64,000 nucleotides of DNA from Porphyromonadaceae bacterium (lineage in GTDB: Bacteria > Bacteroidota > Bacteroidia > Bacteroidales > Dysgonomonadaceae), in assembly GCA_021372865.1 (NCBI GenBank), contig JAJFTO010000012.1, forward strand, positions 62,001 through 126,000, written 5' to 3'. Position 1 is the first letter of the stretch. Each line of letters starts with the position of its first letter. Shown here piece after piece: positions 1 to 7,418 of this stretch. A program made the translations under genes and the position numbers. The notes below the pieces were generated by a model. It saw only the letters and a program-made list of their open reading frames with translations, searched no databases and had not been told where the DNA came from.

Positions 1-432
1 GGTATCCTCTCCGCCTTTCTTACAGGCATTTTCATACGTAAAAAAGGGAAGTTACGTTCCCGGCGGATTATCTCGGCATTGATCATCCTACCCGCAGCCT
101 ACTTTCTCTGGCTCACGCAAAGCGGCATGGGGAGTCATGTCCTGATATTGGTGGGGGTGGCACTTGTCTGGGGTACCTACGGCATGGCCTCCACCATGAT
201 CAATACCGCCGCAATGGACATCGTACGCGAGGGTCGTGAGGGGACCGACTTCACACTGCAGATCGTGTTCACCCACCTCAGCGCGATGATCATCACACTG
301 GTAAGTGCCCGCGTGGGGGATATAGCCGGCTATTCGGGATTGTTTACCATGGAGCTGCTGCTTGCATTATTTTCTTTTATTTTTGTACTGTTTACCCAAC
401 CGTTTCGACGGGAGGAAAAAGATGAATTTTAA
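1..432 (+). CDS. MFS transporter, C-terminal part (5' truncated by window)
   Basis: The frame is open from base 1, so this is the last 143 codons of a longer gene that begins outside the window. The translation shows four or so hydrophobic helices separated by short polar loops, a basic cytoplasmic loop (IRKKGKLRSRR) near residue 12, and a charged tail ending in RREEKDEF. This is the pattern of the C-terminal half of a major facilitator superfamily permease. The substrate cannot be told from this half. The stop codon overlaps the start of hemN by 11 bases, so the two are very likely co-transcribed. A link to porphyrin or iron supply is only inferred from that neighbourhood. Confidence 0.75.
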   Translation, partial: GILSAFLTGIFIRKKGKLRSRRIISALIILPAAYFLWLTQSGMGSHVLILVGVALVWGTYGMASTMINTAAMDIVREGREGTDFTLQIVFTHLSAMIITLVSARVGDIAGYSGLFTMELLLALFSFIFVLFTQPFRREEKDEF

Positions 433-1798
433 TATGAACGGACTGATTGAAAAATATAACCTGCCGGTACCCCGCTACACCAGCTATCCGCCAGCCAACT
501 TTTTTTACGAGGGTTATGGCGAGGAAGAACTGATTCACGCAATTGAAGCCTCCAACCGGCAGGAACCGGCTCATCTTTCCTTTTACATACACCTTCCCTA
601 TTGTAACCGTATGTGTCATTACTGCGGCTGCAATGCCTACCCACGCACAAGGAGTAGCAGCGACATCCAATACGTGCAGGCGGTGATTCGCGAGGTTGAC
701 ATGGTCTGCAGCCACATCGATTCTAACAGGAAGATTGCTCAGATCCATTTCGGTGGTGGATCACCCTCCTCATTCGATCCCGATCTGATCAAGGCAATCA
801 ATGAAAAACTCTTCAGCCACTTTGGCACCATCGATGATCCGGAGATTGCCATCGAGTGTCACCCTGGTTATATGAATGAATCAGCCTACGAGCGACTTAT
901 AGATGCAGGGTTCAACAGAATGAGCCTCGGCATCCAGGATTTTGATCCGGCGGTGATGAAGGCATCGAACCGTCTCCCGTCGCTGCTTCCCATGGAAGAA
1001 CTGTTTCCTCTGCTTCGGGAGCGAAAGATTCATATCAACCTCGACTTCATCTACGGGTTACCGCTACAGACAGTGGAAAGCTTCACTGACACCATCGCCC
1101 GCGCAATCACACTGTCACCGGACAGACTGGTCACCTTCTCCTATGCACACGTACCTCATCTCTTCCCGCGACAAAAGCTGCTGGAGCGGAAAGGGCTACC
1201 GACCGAGGAGCTGAAAAGCCGTCTATACCATGCGGCACAGGAATTATTGTTGCAGGGAGGCTACAAACAGATTGGAATCGATCATTACGTGAAAGAAGAG
1301 GATGAACTCTACCAGGCGCTGGAAAGTAGTACCCTACATCGCAACTTCCAGGGTTACTGTACACGCCGAACCACGGGACAGGTTTACGCTTTTGGCGTCA
1401 CTGCCATCAGCCAGTTGACAGGGGCCTATGCCCAGAACACCAAAAGCATTGATGAGTATCTGAAAACAATTCACAGCGGTCATCTGCCTGTAAAAAAAGG
1501 ATACAACCTGAACCGTAAGGAGCAGGTGACCCGTGAAGTGATTACCACCCTGATGTGTAACGGGGAGATTCACTGGAAGGAGCTGGCTGGACGACTTCGA
1601 ATACCCCGGGAAGAACTACAGACGATGACCGCCTTCTCGGAGGAGAAGATGCGCAGCTTTGCCGACGATGGCCTCATCTTCTTTGATCAGGATCAGATTG
1701 TGATGCGAGAAAAAGGGTCACCGTACGTGCGAAATGTGGCGGCTTCGCTAGATTCTCTGCTCCTAAACAGCAACAAGACATTTTCAAAACCAATATAA
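422..1798 (+). CDS. hemN: oxygen-independent coproporphyrinogen III oxidase
   Basis: Radical SAM enzyme that decarboxylates coproporphyrinogen III to protoporphyrinogen IX without oxygen, in the cytoplasm. The N-terminal sequence contains the expected YIHLPYCNRMCHYCGC stretch: C61, C65 and C68 would bind the 4Fe-4S cluster, followed by C70 as in HemN proper rather than HemW. The PRYTSYPP segment near the N terminus is also typical of HemN. Start chosen at 422 (458 aa) because GGGAGGAAAAAG lies just before it and the family match begins there; the open frame itself runs back to 362 inside the MFS gene. The protoporphyrinogen oxidase gene follows 8 bases later, forming a terminal haem-pathway pair. 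Confidence 0.93.
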   Translation: MNFNMNGLIEKYNLPVPRYTSYPPANFFYEGYGEEELIHAIEASNRQEPAHLSFYIHLPYCNRMCHYCGCNAYPRTRSSSDIQYVQAVIREVDMVCSHIDSNRKIAQIHFGGGSPSSFDPDLIKAINEKLFSHFGTIDDPEIAIECHPGYMNESAYERLIDAGFNRMSLGIQDFDPAVMKASNRLPSLLPMEELFPLLRERKIHINLDFIYGLPLQTVESFTDTIARAITLSPDRLVTFSYAHVPHLFPRQKLLERKGLPTEELKSRLYHAAQELLLQGGYKQIGIDHYVKEEDELYQALESSTLHRNFQGYCTRRTTGQVYAFGVTAISQLTGAYAQNTKSIDEYLKTIHSGHLPVKKGYNLNRKEQVTREVITTLMCNGEIHWKELAGRLRIPREELQTMTAFSEEKMRSFADDGLIFFDQDQIVMREKGSPYVRNVAASLDSLLLNSNKTFSKPI

Positions 1799-1806
1799 AA
1801 GGAACC

Positions 1807-3174
1807 ATGGAACGGGATGTGGTTATTATCGGTGGTGGCCTCACAGGGCTGACCACCGCACTGCAACTTAAGAAAAGAGGGCTTACCGTAGCCATCCTGG
1901 AAAAGTGTGATCGTACGGGTGGCCAGATTGCCTCCCACAATGAAGATGGCTTTCTCTTCGAATCGGGTCCCAACACCGGCTCCGGCGCATCAGAAGAAGT
2001 AATGGAACTCTACGACTCCCTTTCAGGAAAATGTGAGATCGAATTTGCCAGGAAAGAAGCAGAAAACCGCTGGATATGGAAGAAGAAAAGGTTTTACTCA
2101 CTCCCCTCCGGATTGACCAGCGGCATCACGACCCCACTCTTCACTTTGGGCGACAAACTGCGGATTCTGGGAGAACCCTTCCGACACAAGGGAAGCGATC
2201 CGGACGAAACGGTTGCAGCAATGACCATACGCCGACTGGGAAGGTCGTTTCTTGAATATGCGGTCGACCCTTTCCTCTCCGGTATCTACGCCGGCGATCC
2301 ACATACCCTTGTCACACGCCATGCATTACCAAAGCTATATAACCTGGAACAACAATACGGCAGCTTTATTGGTGGTAGTATTCAAAAGGCAAAAGAGACA
2401 AAGAAGCAATCGGGCAACAAGACCAGGAAGGGAATCTTCTCCACCTACGGCGGTATGGAACAACTTCCCCTGGCGATGCGTGCTGCCATCGGTGAAAATA
2501 ATATCTTTCTCTCACAAGAGGATGTGAAAGTTACTCCCGACAGGGAGACCGGTCTCTGGACTACCACGACCACTCAACAGGGCAGACAGCTCATGTTCCG
2601 TTCACGCCATCTGGTAACCACCATCGGCGCATACAATTTGCCAGAACTACTACCCTTTATCGATGAAGTCAAGATGAAACGACTCACCAGTCTCCGCTAT
2701 GCACCGGTGATCCAGGTTGCAGTAGGGGTAAAAGAACGGAATGGACTTCACTTCAATGCTTTCGGAGGACTGATTCCCTCAAAAGAAAAAGAGGATTTCC
2801 TGGGCGTACTCTTTCCCTCTTCCTGCTTTATCGGAAGAAGTCCTGAGGAGGGTATACTCTTCTCCTTTTTCATGGGTGGAATACGAAACAGCCATTACAT
2901 CGTTCTTCCCGACCGGGAGATTGAGGAACGGGTGGTTCGCTCATTCCATCGCTTACTTGGTTTCCCGTTGGAGAAAGGGCCTGATCTGATTCGCATCTTC
3001 CGCCATCGATATGCGATCCCCCAGTATGAGCTGTCATCCGAAGAGCGGTTTCATACAGTAGCATCGTTGGAGAAACAGTATTCAGGCCTCCACCTCGCTG
3101 GCAACCTGCGTGACGGCATCGGTATGTCGCACCGGATTATTCAGGGATTCCGTCTGGGTGCAGAGATTCAATAA
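1807..3174 (+). CDS. hemG: protoporphyrinogen/coproporphyrinogen oxidase, HemY type
   Basis: FAD flavoprotein of the HemG/HemY (PPO) family that oxidises protoporphyrinogen IX to protoporphyrin IX (or coproporphyrinogen in the coproporphyrin pathway). The N terminus has the dinucleotide-binding fingerprint VVIIGGGLTGL with an acidic residue (LEK) at the end of the second strand, then GGQ and the SGPNTGSG segment usual in PPO. The C terminus GIGMSHRIIQGFRLG is the FAD-contacting end of the fold. The 455 aa length is normal. It sits directly behind hemN, whose product is its expected substrate. The symbol follows common Bacteroidetes usage; hemY would be an equally valid name for this flavin-dependent type. 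Confidence 0.9.
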   Translation: MERDVVIIGGGLTGLTTALQLKKRGLTVAILEKCDRTGGQIASHNEDGFLFESGPNTGSGASEEVMELYDSLSGKCEIEFARKEAENRWIWKKKRFYSLPSGLTSGITTPLFTLGDKLRILGEPFRHKGSDPDETVAAMTIRRLGRSFLEYAVDPFLSGIYAGDPHTLVTRHALPKLYNLEQQYGSFIGGSIQKAKETKKQSGNKTRKGIFSTYGGMEQLPLAMRAAIGENNIFLSQEDVKVTPDRETGLWTTTTTQQGRQLMFRSRHLVTTIGAYNLPELLPFIDEVKMKRLTSLRYAPVIQVAVGVKERNGLHFNAFGGLIPSKEKEDFLGVLFPSSCFIGRSPEEGILFSFFMGGIRNSHYIVLPDREIEERVVRSFHRLLGFPLEKGPDLIRIFRHRYAIPQYELSSEERFHTVASLEKQYSGLHLAGNLRDGIGMSHRIIQGFRLGAEIQ

Positions 3175-3180
3175 GAAGGA

Positions 3181-3909
3181 TCAGAGCCGGTAGTTCCAAC
3201 TCTGTTGGGTGTACTTCTCCTGCCGCAACTGTTCAACCTCTTCCAGTGTATTTTTCATCAACGGCCTCGTCTCCTTTTCTCCGTAGTATGATAGGAAGTG
3301 AGTGATAATCCGTGCGAGAAAAACAGTGGTATCTGAGGTAACGACACCGTTACTGGTCAGGTAGTTACGAATATTGGTTACCGGACTGGGCACCGAAACA
3401 GTTGCCTTGCCGACCCGGCGATTGTTTTCGGCAGACAGTGCCCTTTTTAACATCGCCAGATCGGTATCGTACAACAGGGTGCCATGATGAAGCTCTCTTC
3501 CTCTGGAGATATGTGAGGCGGTACCCGATATCTTATATCCATCCAGCCAAAGGTCCTTTCTTTTCCCTATCTCCACAGGCACATCCAGTTCGCGAAGTAC
3601 TGTCACCACGGGTTCAAGAAAACGGGCGCTCAACGGTTCACCAGTGCTGTCATGAATGAACGCATAATTCAGATTCCCTTTGTCGTGATATACCGCTCCC
3701 CCACCCGACATGCGACGGATAATCCGGATATCGTGTTCAATACAGAAATCGGGATCGACCTCATTCAACACTGCCTGGTTTGAACCGATGATCACACTTG
3801 GCTCGTTTATATAGAGCAACAAAAAATCTTCTCCCTTTCTGGAGAAAAGGTGTTCTTCTGTCGCCAGGTTAAATGAAGGTGTGGAAGATGGGGACATTAT
3901 GATATTCAT
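3181..3909 (-). CDS. lplA: lipoate-protein ligase A, short form
   Basis: Activates free lipoate with ATP and attaches it to lipoyl domains. The signature RRMSGGGAVYHDKGNLNY is present, and the catalytic lysine lies in DGYKISGTASH, followed by HHGTLLYD, all as in LplA. The protein is 242 aa and ends after the large domain (EKYTQQSWNYRL), so the C-terminal accessory domain of E. coli LplA (338 aa) is absent; such short ligases may need a partner or work alone. Two lipoyl-dependent systems lie in the window: the E2 gene at 14750-16084 and glycine cleavage (gcvT). It converges on hemG with 6 bases between stops. A second in-frame ATG at 3897 is an alternative start. Confidence 0.9.
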   Translation of the reverse strand: MNIIMSPSSTPSFNLATEEHLFSRKGEDFLLLYINEPSVIIGSNQAVLNEVDPDFCIEHDIRIIRRMSGGGAVYHDKGNLNYAFIHDSTGEPLSARFLEPVVTVLRELDVPVEIGKRKDLWLDGYKISGTASHISRGRELHHGTLLYDTDLAMLKRALSAENNRRVGKATVSVPSPVTNIRNYLTSNGVVTSDTTVFLARIITHFLSYYGEKETRPLMKNTLEEVEQLRQEKYTQQSWNYRL

Positions 3910-3987
3910 AACCGCAAAATTAGCAAAAAATAATCATTACAGAATTCCGTGTAAAGCCTGATTTTGTCACTTTTATGGTTGATAAAA

Positions 3988-4018
3988 TTGAATTTTGCGC
4001 ATTATTTGACTAAATTCG
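3988..4018 (+). promoter_or_regulatory. Bacteroidetes-type promoter for the cupin gene
   Basis: TTG at 3988-3990, a 20-base spacer, and TAAATTCG at 4011-4018, which differs from TAnnTTTG by one base. Transcription would start near 4024 and give a leader of about 88 bases to the ATG chosen at 4112. Prediction by pattern only. Confidence 0.4.
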
Positions 4019-4111
4019 CACACTGGGATCAAAATGATTGTGTCAGAAAAAAAATGTGGTTTCAGTCATTTATACAAGCAACAAGCAATATTTACTATAA
4101 AATTTAATAAA

Positions 4112-4450
4112 ATGTCAGTACGAAGTAATTCCTTTTTATTTCAGGACAACACGGAATGGAAACCAGCCGGTCCGGGAATGCAAAGGCAAGTGATGGGATA
4201 TGATGAACAGATCATGCTTGTCAAGGTAAAATTTCAGGAGGGAGCTGTGGGTGCAATGCACTCTCACACTCACTCACAAACAACTTATGTGGCAAGTGGT
4301 ATTTTTGAATTTACCGTCGATGGGGAAATAAAAGTCGTGAAAGAGGGAGATGGGATATATATTTCTCCAAACCTTCCTCATGGGACAAAATGCATAGAAG
4401 CAGGTGTCCTGATCGATGTATTCAGTCCAATGAGAGAAGATTTTATTTGA
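4112..4450 (+). CDS. cupin-domain protein, KdgF-like
   Basis: Small single-domain cupin of 112 aa. It shows the two cupin motifs: GAVGAMHSHTHSQTTYV (three histidines in the metal-binding pattern, then the conserved Q and TYV) and the second box PNLPHGTKC. The closest remembered family is KdgF, which converts unsaturated uronates in pectin and alginate breakdown; the DxxWxPxGPG(M)xRQV start and the end VLIDVFSPMREDFI fit that group well, but the substrate is inferred. The start at 4112 is preferred over 4034 because the family similarity begins there. Its TGA stop abuts the TGA of the convergent aldolase gene with no base between (TGATCA). Confidence 0.75.
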   Translation: MSVRSNSFLFQDNTEWKPAGPGMQRQVMGYDEQIMLVKVKFQEGAVGAMHSHTHSQTTYVASGIFEFTVDGEIKVVKEGDGIYISPNLPHGTKCIEAGVLIDVFSPMREDFI

Positions 4451-5755
4451 TCATTTCACATTAAATGCAACCCTCAGGTCTTCAATCTCATCATCACTTA
4501 TAGGCTGCAGAGGACCAATGGAGGCTGCCATCACCAGTGAGTTGGCCGAGAACTCAGCCACCTCCAAATAATCGAACGTATTCAGAAGTTTATCGCCAGT
4601 CACAAAGACACTGTCGTTCTCCACCAGGATAACCCTGTTATTTTGGAACATCTTAGCCACGCTGTCTACATCATTGTAGATCAACCCAAATGGAATAGAG
4701 GGGACATCCTGCAGAAAGATCCAACTTTCAGGGATGGTACGCACGTCGAACTTGCTTCCGCTCACCGCGTGTGCCATCAGGTTCACCGGCTGGGTGCATA
4801 TGATGGAATTGATTTGGGGATTGAGCTGATATATTCGCTGATGTAAAGCTACCGAGCGACTGGGTGTTTTACCCGCTTCAGCCATCCCGTTTTTGATTTG
4901 TACAATGTCGCTGGGCACAATATCCCAGCGGGCAATGTTGCTTGGTGTGATCAGGAAATCGTTATTGTTATCGCCCCACCTTACTGAAACCGTTCCGTAG
5001 GTCGAGATCATCAGACCTTGATCGCAGGCCCTACGGATGATGTTGACCATATCGGTACGGATGGCACGTTCTCCGGAGGGATGTTCGATGTCCATAAAAT
5101 GAGACACATTGGTCGGCAGGTGATGTACATATTGTGATACCTGTTCATCCGACAGGTAGTTCACATTGCCCAGACGTTTTGCATTGACGATGGTACGACA
5201 GCAGAACTCCAGTGTCTCAAAGCGCTGATAGGCATCCATCATGTCGGTACCGCCCAGCACCACACCGTGATTCTCCATGATCACAGCTTTATATCGTTTA
5301 TCTTTGAATTCATGGGCAATTTTTTCACCCAGTTCTTCACTGCCTGGAGTCCCGTAGGGTGCAAAGCCAATGTCGCCGCAGATATGATGGGCCTGAGGAA
5401 CAATCTTCGTATCAGGTACTACACCAGCAATGCTGAAAGCGACCAGTGCGGGCGGATGCGCATGAATGATTGCCGTTAACTCCGGACGTGCTTCGTAGAT
5501 TGCTTTGTGAAAAGGCAACTCCGAAGAAGGTTTGTGTGGTCCGATCAGGGTTCCGTCTCTTTTCACCTGCATGATATCCTTCACGGTGAGGGAGCCTTTG
5601 TCTACCCCCGAAGGCGTAATCCAGATGTCGCCATTCTTGTCCCTGATAGAAACATTTCCTCCCGAAGTGGTGGTCATGCCACTTTTATAAATCCGTCCGA
5701 TGATGACATTGATTTGTTCCACCGGGTGCATTAAATTTACATCTAATTGTTTCAT
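4451..5755 (-). CDS. tandem class II aldolase/adducin-domain protein, second domain degenerate
   Basis: 434 aa made of two class II aldolase/adducin domains. Domain 1 (about 10-205) has the full active site of the fuculose/rhamnulose-phosphate aldolase family: E79 in SSELPFH, H98 and H100 in IIHAHP, and H163 in ENHGVVLGG. Domain 2 (about 230-425) repeats the fold and local sequence but not the chemistry: the equivalents read SRSVALH, IICTQP and ENDSVFV, so the catalytic Glu and all three zinc histidines are lost. It is the last gene of the minus-strand rhamnose-linked operon. It could be an aldolase or epimerase/decarboxylase-like enzyme with a structural second half; the exact substrate is unknown. 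No homology search was possible here. Confidence 0.85.
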   Translation of the reverse strand: MKQLDVNLMHPVEQINVIIGRIYKSGMTTTSGGNVSIRDKNGDIWITPSGVDKGSLTVKDIMQVKRDGTLIGPHKPSSELPFHKAIYEARPELTAIIHAHPPALVAFSIAGVVPDTKIVPQAHHICGDIGFAPYGTPGSEELGEKIAHEFKDKRYKAVIMENHGVVLGGTDMMDAYQRFETLEFCCRTIVNAKRLGNVNYLSDEQVSQYVHHLPTNVSHFMDIEHPSGERAIRTDMVNIIRRACDQGLMISTYGTVSVRWGDNNNDFLITPSNIARWDIVPSDIVQIKNGMAEAGKTPSRSVALHQRIYQLNPQINSIICTQPVNLMAHAVSGSKFDVRTIPESWIFLQDVPSIPFGLIYNDVDSVAKMFQNNRVILVENDSVFVTGDKLLNTFDYLEVAEFSANSLVMAASIGPLQPISDDEIEDLRVAFNVK

Positions 5756-5766
5756 ATTTTTTGTGT

Positions 5767-5854
5767 TCAGCTATCAGCTATCAGCTCTTTCAGAGCAAGC
5801 TTAAAAAGACAGCGGTTTGTAATTAATTTGTTCATCAGCACATTGGCACATTGG
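5767..5854. repeat. dispersed hairpin element (copy A) plus tandem CACATTGG
   Basis: Spacer between two minus-strand genes. It holds repeated CAGCTAT units (5769-5783), a hairpin GCTCT-TTC-AGAGC (about 5784-5796), AGCGGTTTG at 5811-5819, and two exact CACATTGG copies at 5839-5854. The same module recurs at 54.6 and 58.5-58.7 kb. It lies about 10 bases upstream of the aldolase start at 5755. Confidence 0.6.
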
Positions 5855-5861
5855 GAATCAG

Positions 5862-7136
5862 TTATAACTTATGATAGTAATTCAACAGAAATGTTTCCGC
5901 CTCCACGCTCCACAATCCCTTGTTTCTGTTACCGATAAGTGCCAGTTCGCGGAACAGTTCGCTGGACTCGCCCAGCTTTTCAAAGTCGGTAATGGGTGTT
6001 AACGGCAGATCGATATGGGTATATATCAGTTTTTTGCCACCAGGGATATGGGGCAAGTTGTTCGTCGCTTCTGCCACTGCATCCAGTCCTCCAATATGGG
6101 TAATTAGTCCCGCCGGGTCGAGTCCTTTCCCCATGATGTCGAGCGCTTCCACCATATCGTCGTTGTTTCCACCGCTGGTACCCACAATATGCGTATAGGC
6201 ATAATGTACATTGTAGAAATTGAGCATCGCACGAAAGTCGGGATCTCCAGGACCGGCAAAGAAGTTGAGGCATCCGTCAAAAGCGAGGATGGCATCCCCC
6301 TGCTCCACCACCGGTTTTACCGGAGCAAATACGAAGACATCGTTGTAACCGTTATCACCACTGATGGCTTTCAGTTCTTTCACGGGATCTTCCATGTTGC
6401 CGGTATTGACGTAATGCAGGTCGATCCCCCTTGAGGCGGCAAAATCGACGGTGTAAATGGAAGCCGCACGATCAAGTCTGGTCTGATCCACGTCAGTCAC
6501 CACCAACAACGAGGGTTTGTGGTCCTCCCTTTGAAGTGCATAATTGATGGCCGCCAGTCCCATGGGACCCACACCAGCCAGGATCGCCATCTTTCCACCA
6601 TCCACAATCTCCATCTGATGGACATAACTTCCCGGTGTGATGTGATAGTTGGCATGCATGGCCCCAATTACGCAGGATAGCGGCTCAGCCAGCGAAGCAG
6701 GATAATACCCCTCTCCGTGATATGGTAACAGGCAATCTTTTTCCATCACTTCGTTGGGAATAATCACGTGGGTGGCATCACCACCAATATATTGATAGCT
6801 GTATCCGGGGGCACTCAGTATTCCCACCGGACCATCCTCATAATACAGCGCGGGCTGGATAGAAAACTTGTCGCCTGCCTTGAATTTGTCTGCCCATTTG
6901 GTACCCACTTCCAGCAGTTCACCGGCAAACTCGTGACCGATGATGATGGGGTTTTCTGCCACGTCATCGGGTATGCGCTTGTGATCCGTACCCTGCACCG
7001 ATGCCTTGTAAGACGACATGCAAAGTGAGTCGGAGACCACCCTGGCCAGGATCTCATCCTCTTTGATTGGCGGCAACTCAAACTCCTCCAGACGAAGGTC
7101 CTTTTTCCCATACAGCCTCACTGCTCTTGTTTTCAT
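5862..7136 (-). CDS. zinc-type medium-chain alcohol dehydrogenase, sorbose-1-phosphate-reductase-like
   Basis: 424 aa from the ATG at 7136 (an upstream in-frame ATG at 7163 exists, but MKTRAVRLYGKKDLRLEEF matches the family start). The MDR fold is shown by the GHEFAG segment of the catalytic zinc region, an early Cys in DSLCMSSYK, and a Rossmann motif AILAGVGPMGLAAI. The overall sequence, including SLCMSSYKA and the P(D/N)DVAENPIIIGHEF block, reminds me of the L-sorbose-1-phosphate reductase (SorE) group. Since L-rhamnulose-1-phosphate is also a 1-phosphoketohexose, a sugar-phosphate redox step in the rhamnose operon is plausible, but the substrate is inferred. It lies between the four-helix-bundle relic and the tandem aldolase gene. 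Confidence 0.82.
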   Translation of the reverse strand: MKTRAVRLYGKKDLRLEEFELPPIKEDEILARVVSDSLCMSSYKASVQGTDHKRIPDDVAENPIIIGHEFAGELLEVGTKWADKFKAGDKFSIQPALYYEDGPVGILSAPGYSYQYIGGDATHVIIPNEVMEKDCLLPYHGEGYYPASLAEPLSCVIGAMHANYHITPGSYVHQMEIVDGGKMAILAGVGPMGLAAINYALQREDHKPSLLVVTDVDQTRLDRAASIYTVDFAASRGIDLHYVNTGNMEDPVKELKAISGDNGYNDVFVFAPVKPVVEQGDAILAFDGCLNFFAGPGDPDFRAMLNFYNVHYAYTHIVGTSGGNNDDMVEALDIMGKGLDPAGLITHIGGLDAVAEATNNLPHIPGGKKLIYTHIDLPLTPITDFEKLGESSELFRELALIGNRNKGLWSVEAETFLLNYYHKL

Positions 7137-7184
7137 AATAATTTTCTTAGAGTCAAGAACCAAGATTCAAAATTCAAGACTGAT

Positions 7185-7418
7185 TTATTGATATAGAGTA
7201 TCCTTGAAACCATTAATCATACGCTGTAGTTCTGATAGTTTCTGTTGAAATTGTTCGTACATTTCAGATTCAATATATGATAATTTAAAAGATACAAGTA
7301 ATTCTGTTTCCAGTTCGTAGGCCGACCCAAGTGATATTTCAAGAAAACGTACAAAATTTTTATTGCTCGATATCGCTGAACCTTCAGCGATATTGGTTGG
7401 AATAAAAACTGCGGCTCT
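7185..7418 (-). pseudogene. 5'-truncated four-helix-bundle protein (23S rRNA intervening-sequence protein family)
   Basis: Reading the minus strand from about 7418 to the TAA at 7185-7187 gives 77 codons beginning RAAVFIPTNIAEGSA and continuing with FLEISLGSAYELETEL, which are the hallmark segments of the four-helix-bundle/23S rRNA IVP family. Usually a first helix with an initial Met precedes this (about 40 residues); here that part is missing, because the open frame runs straight into the end of the aldolase/SDR gene, overlapping its stop by two bases. No start codon or ribosome site lies at the right place. I read it as a decayed remnant, probably left by a deletion that fused the spacer to the aldolase gene. 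Confidence 0.7.

Noticed and set aside
4034..4111. Longer start for the cupin protein (ATG at 4034)
   Set aside because: The extra 26 residues show no resemblance to the family and the usual N terminus begins at 4112.
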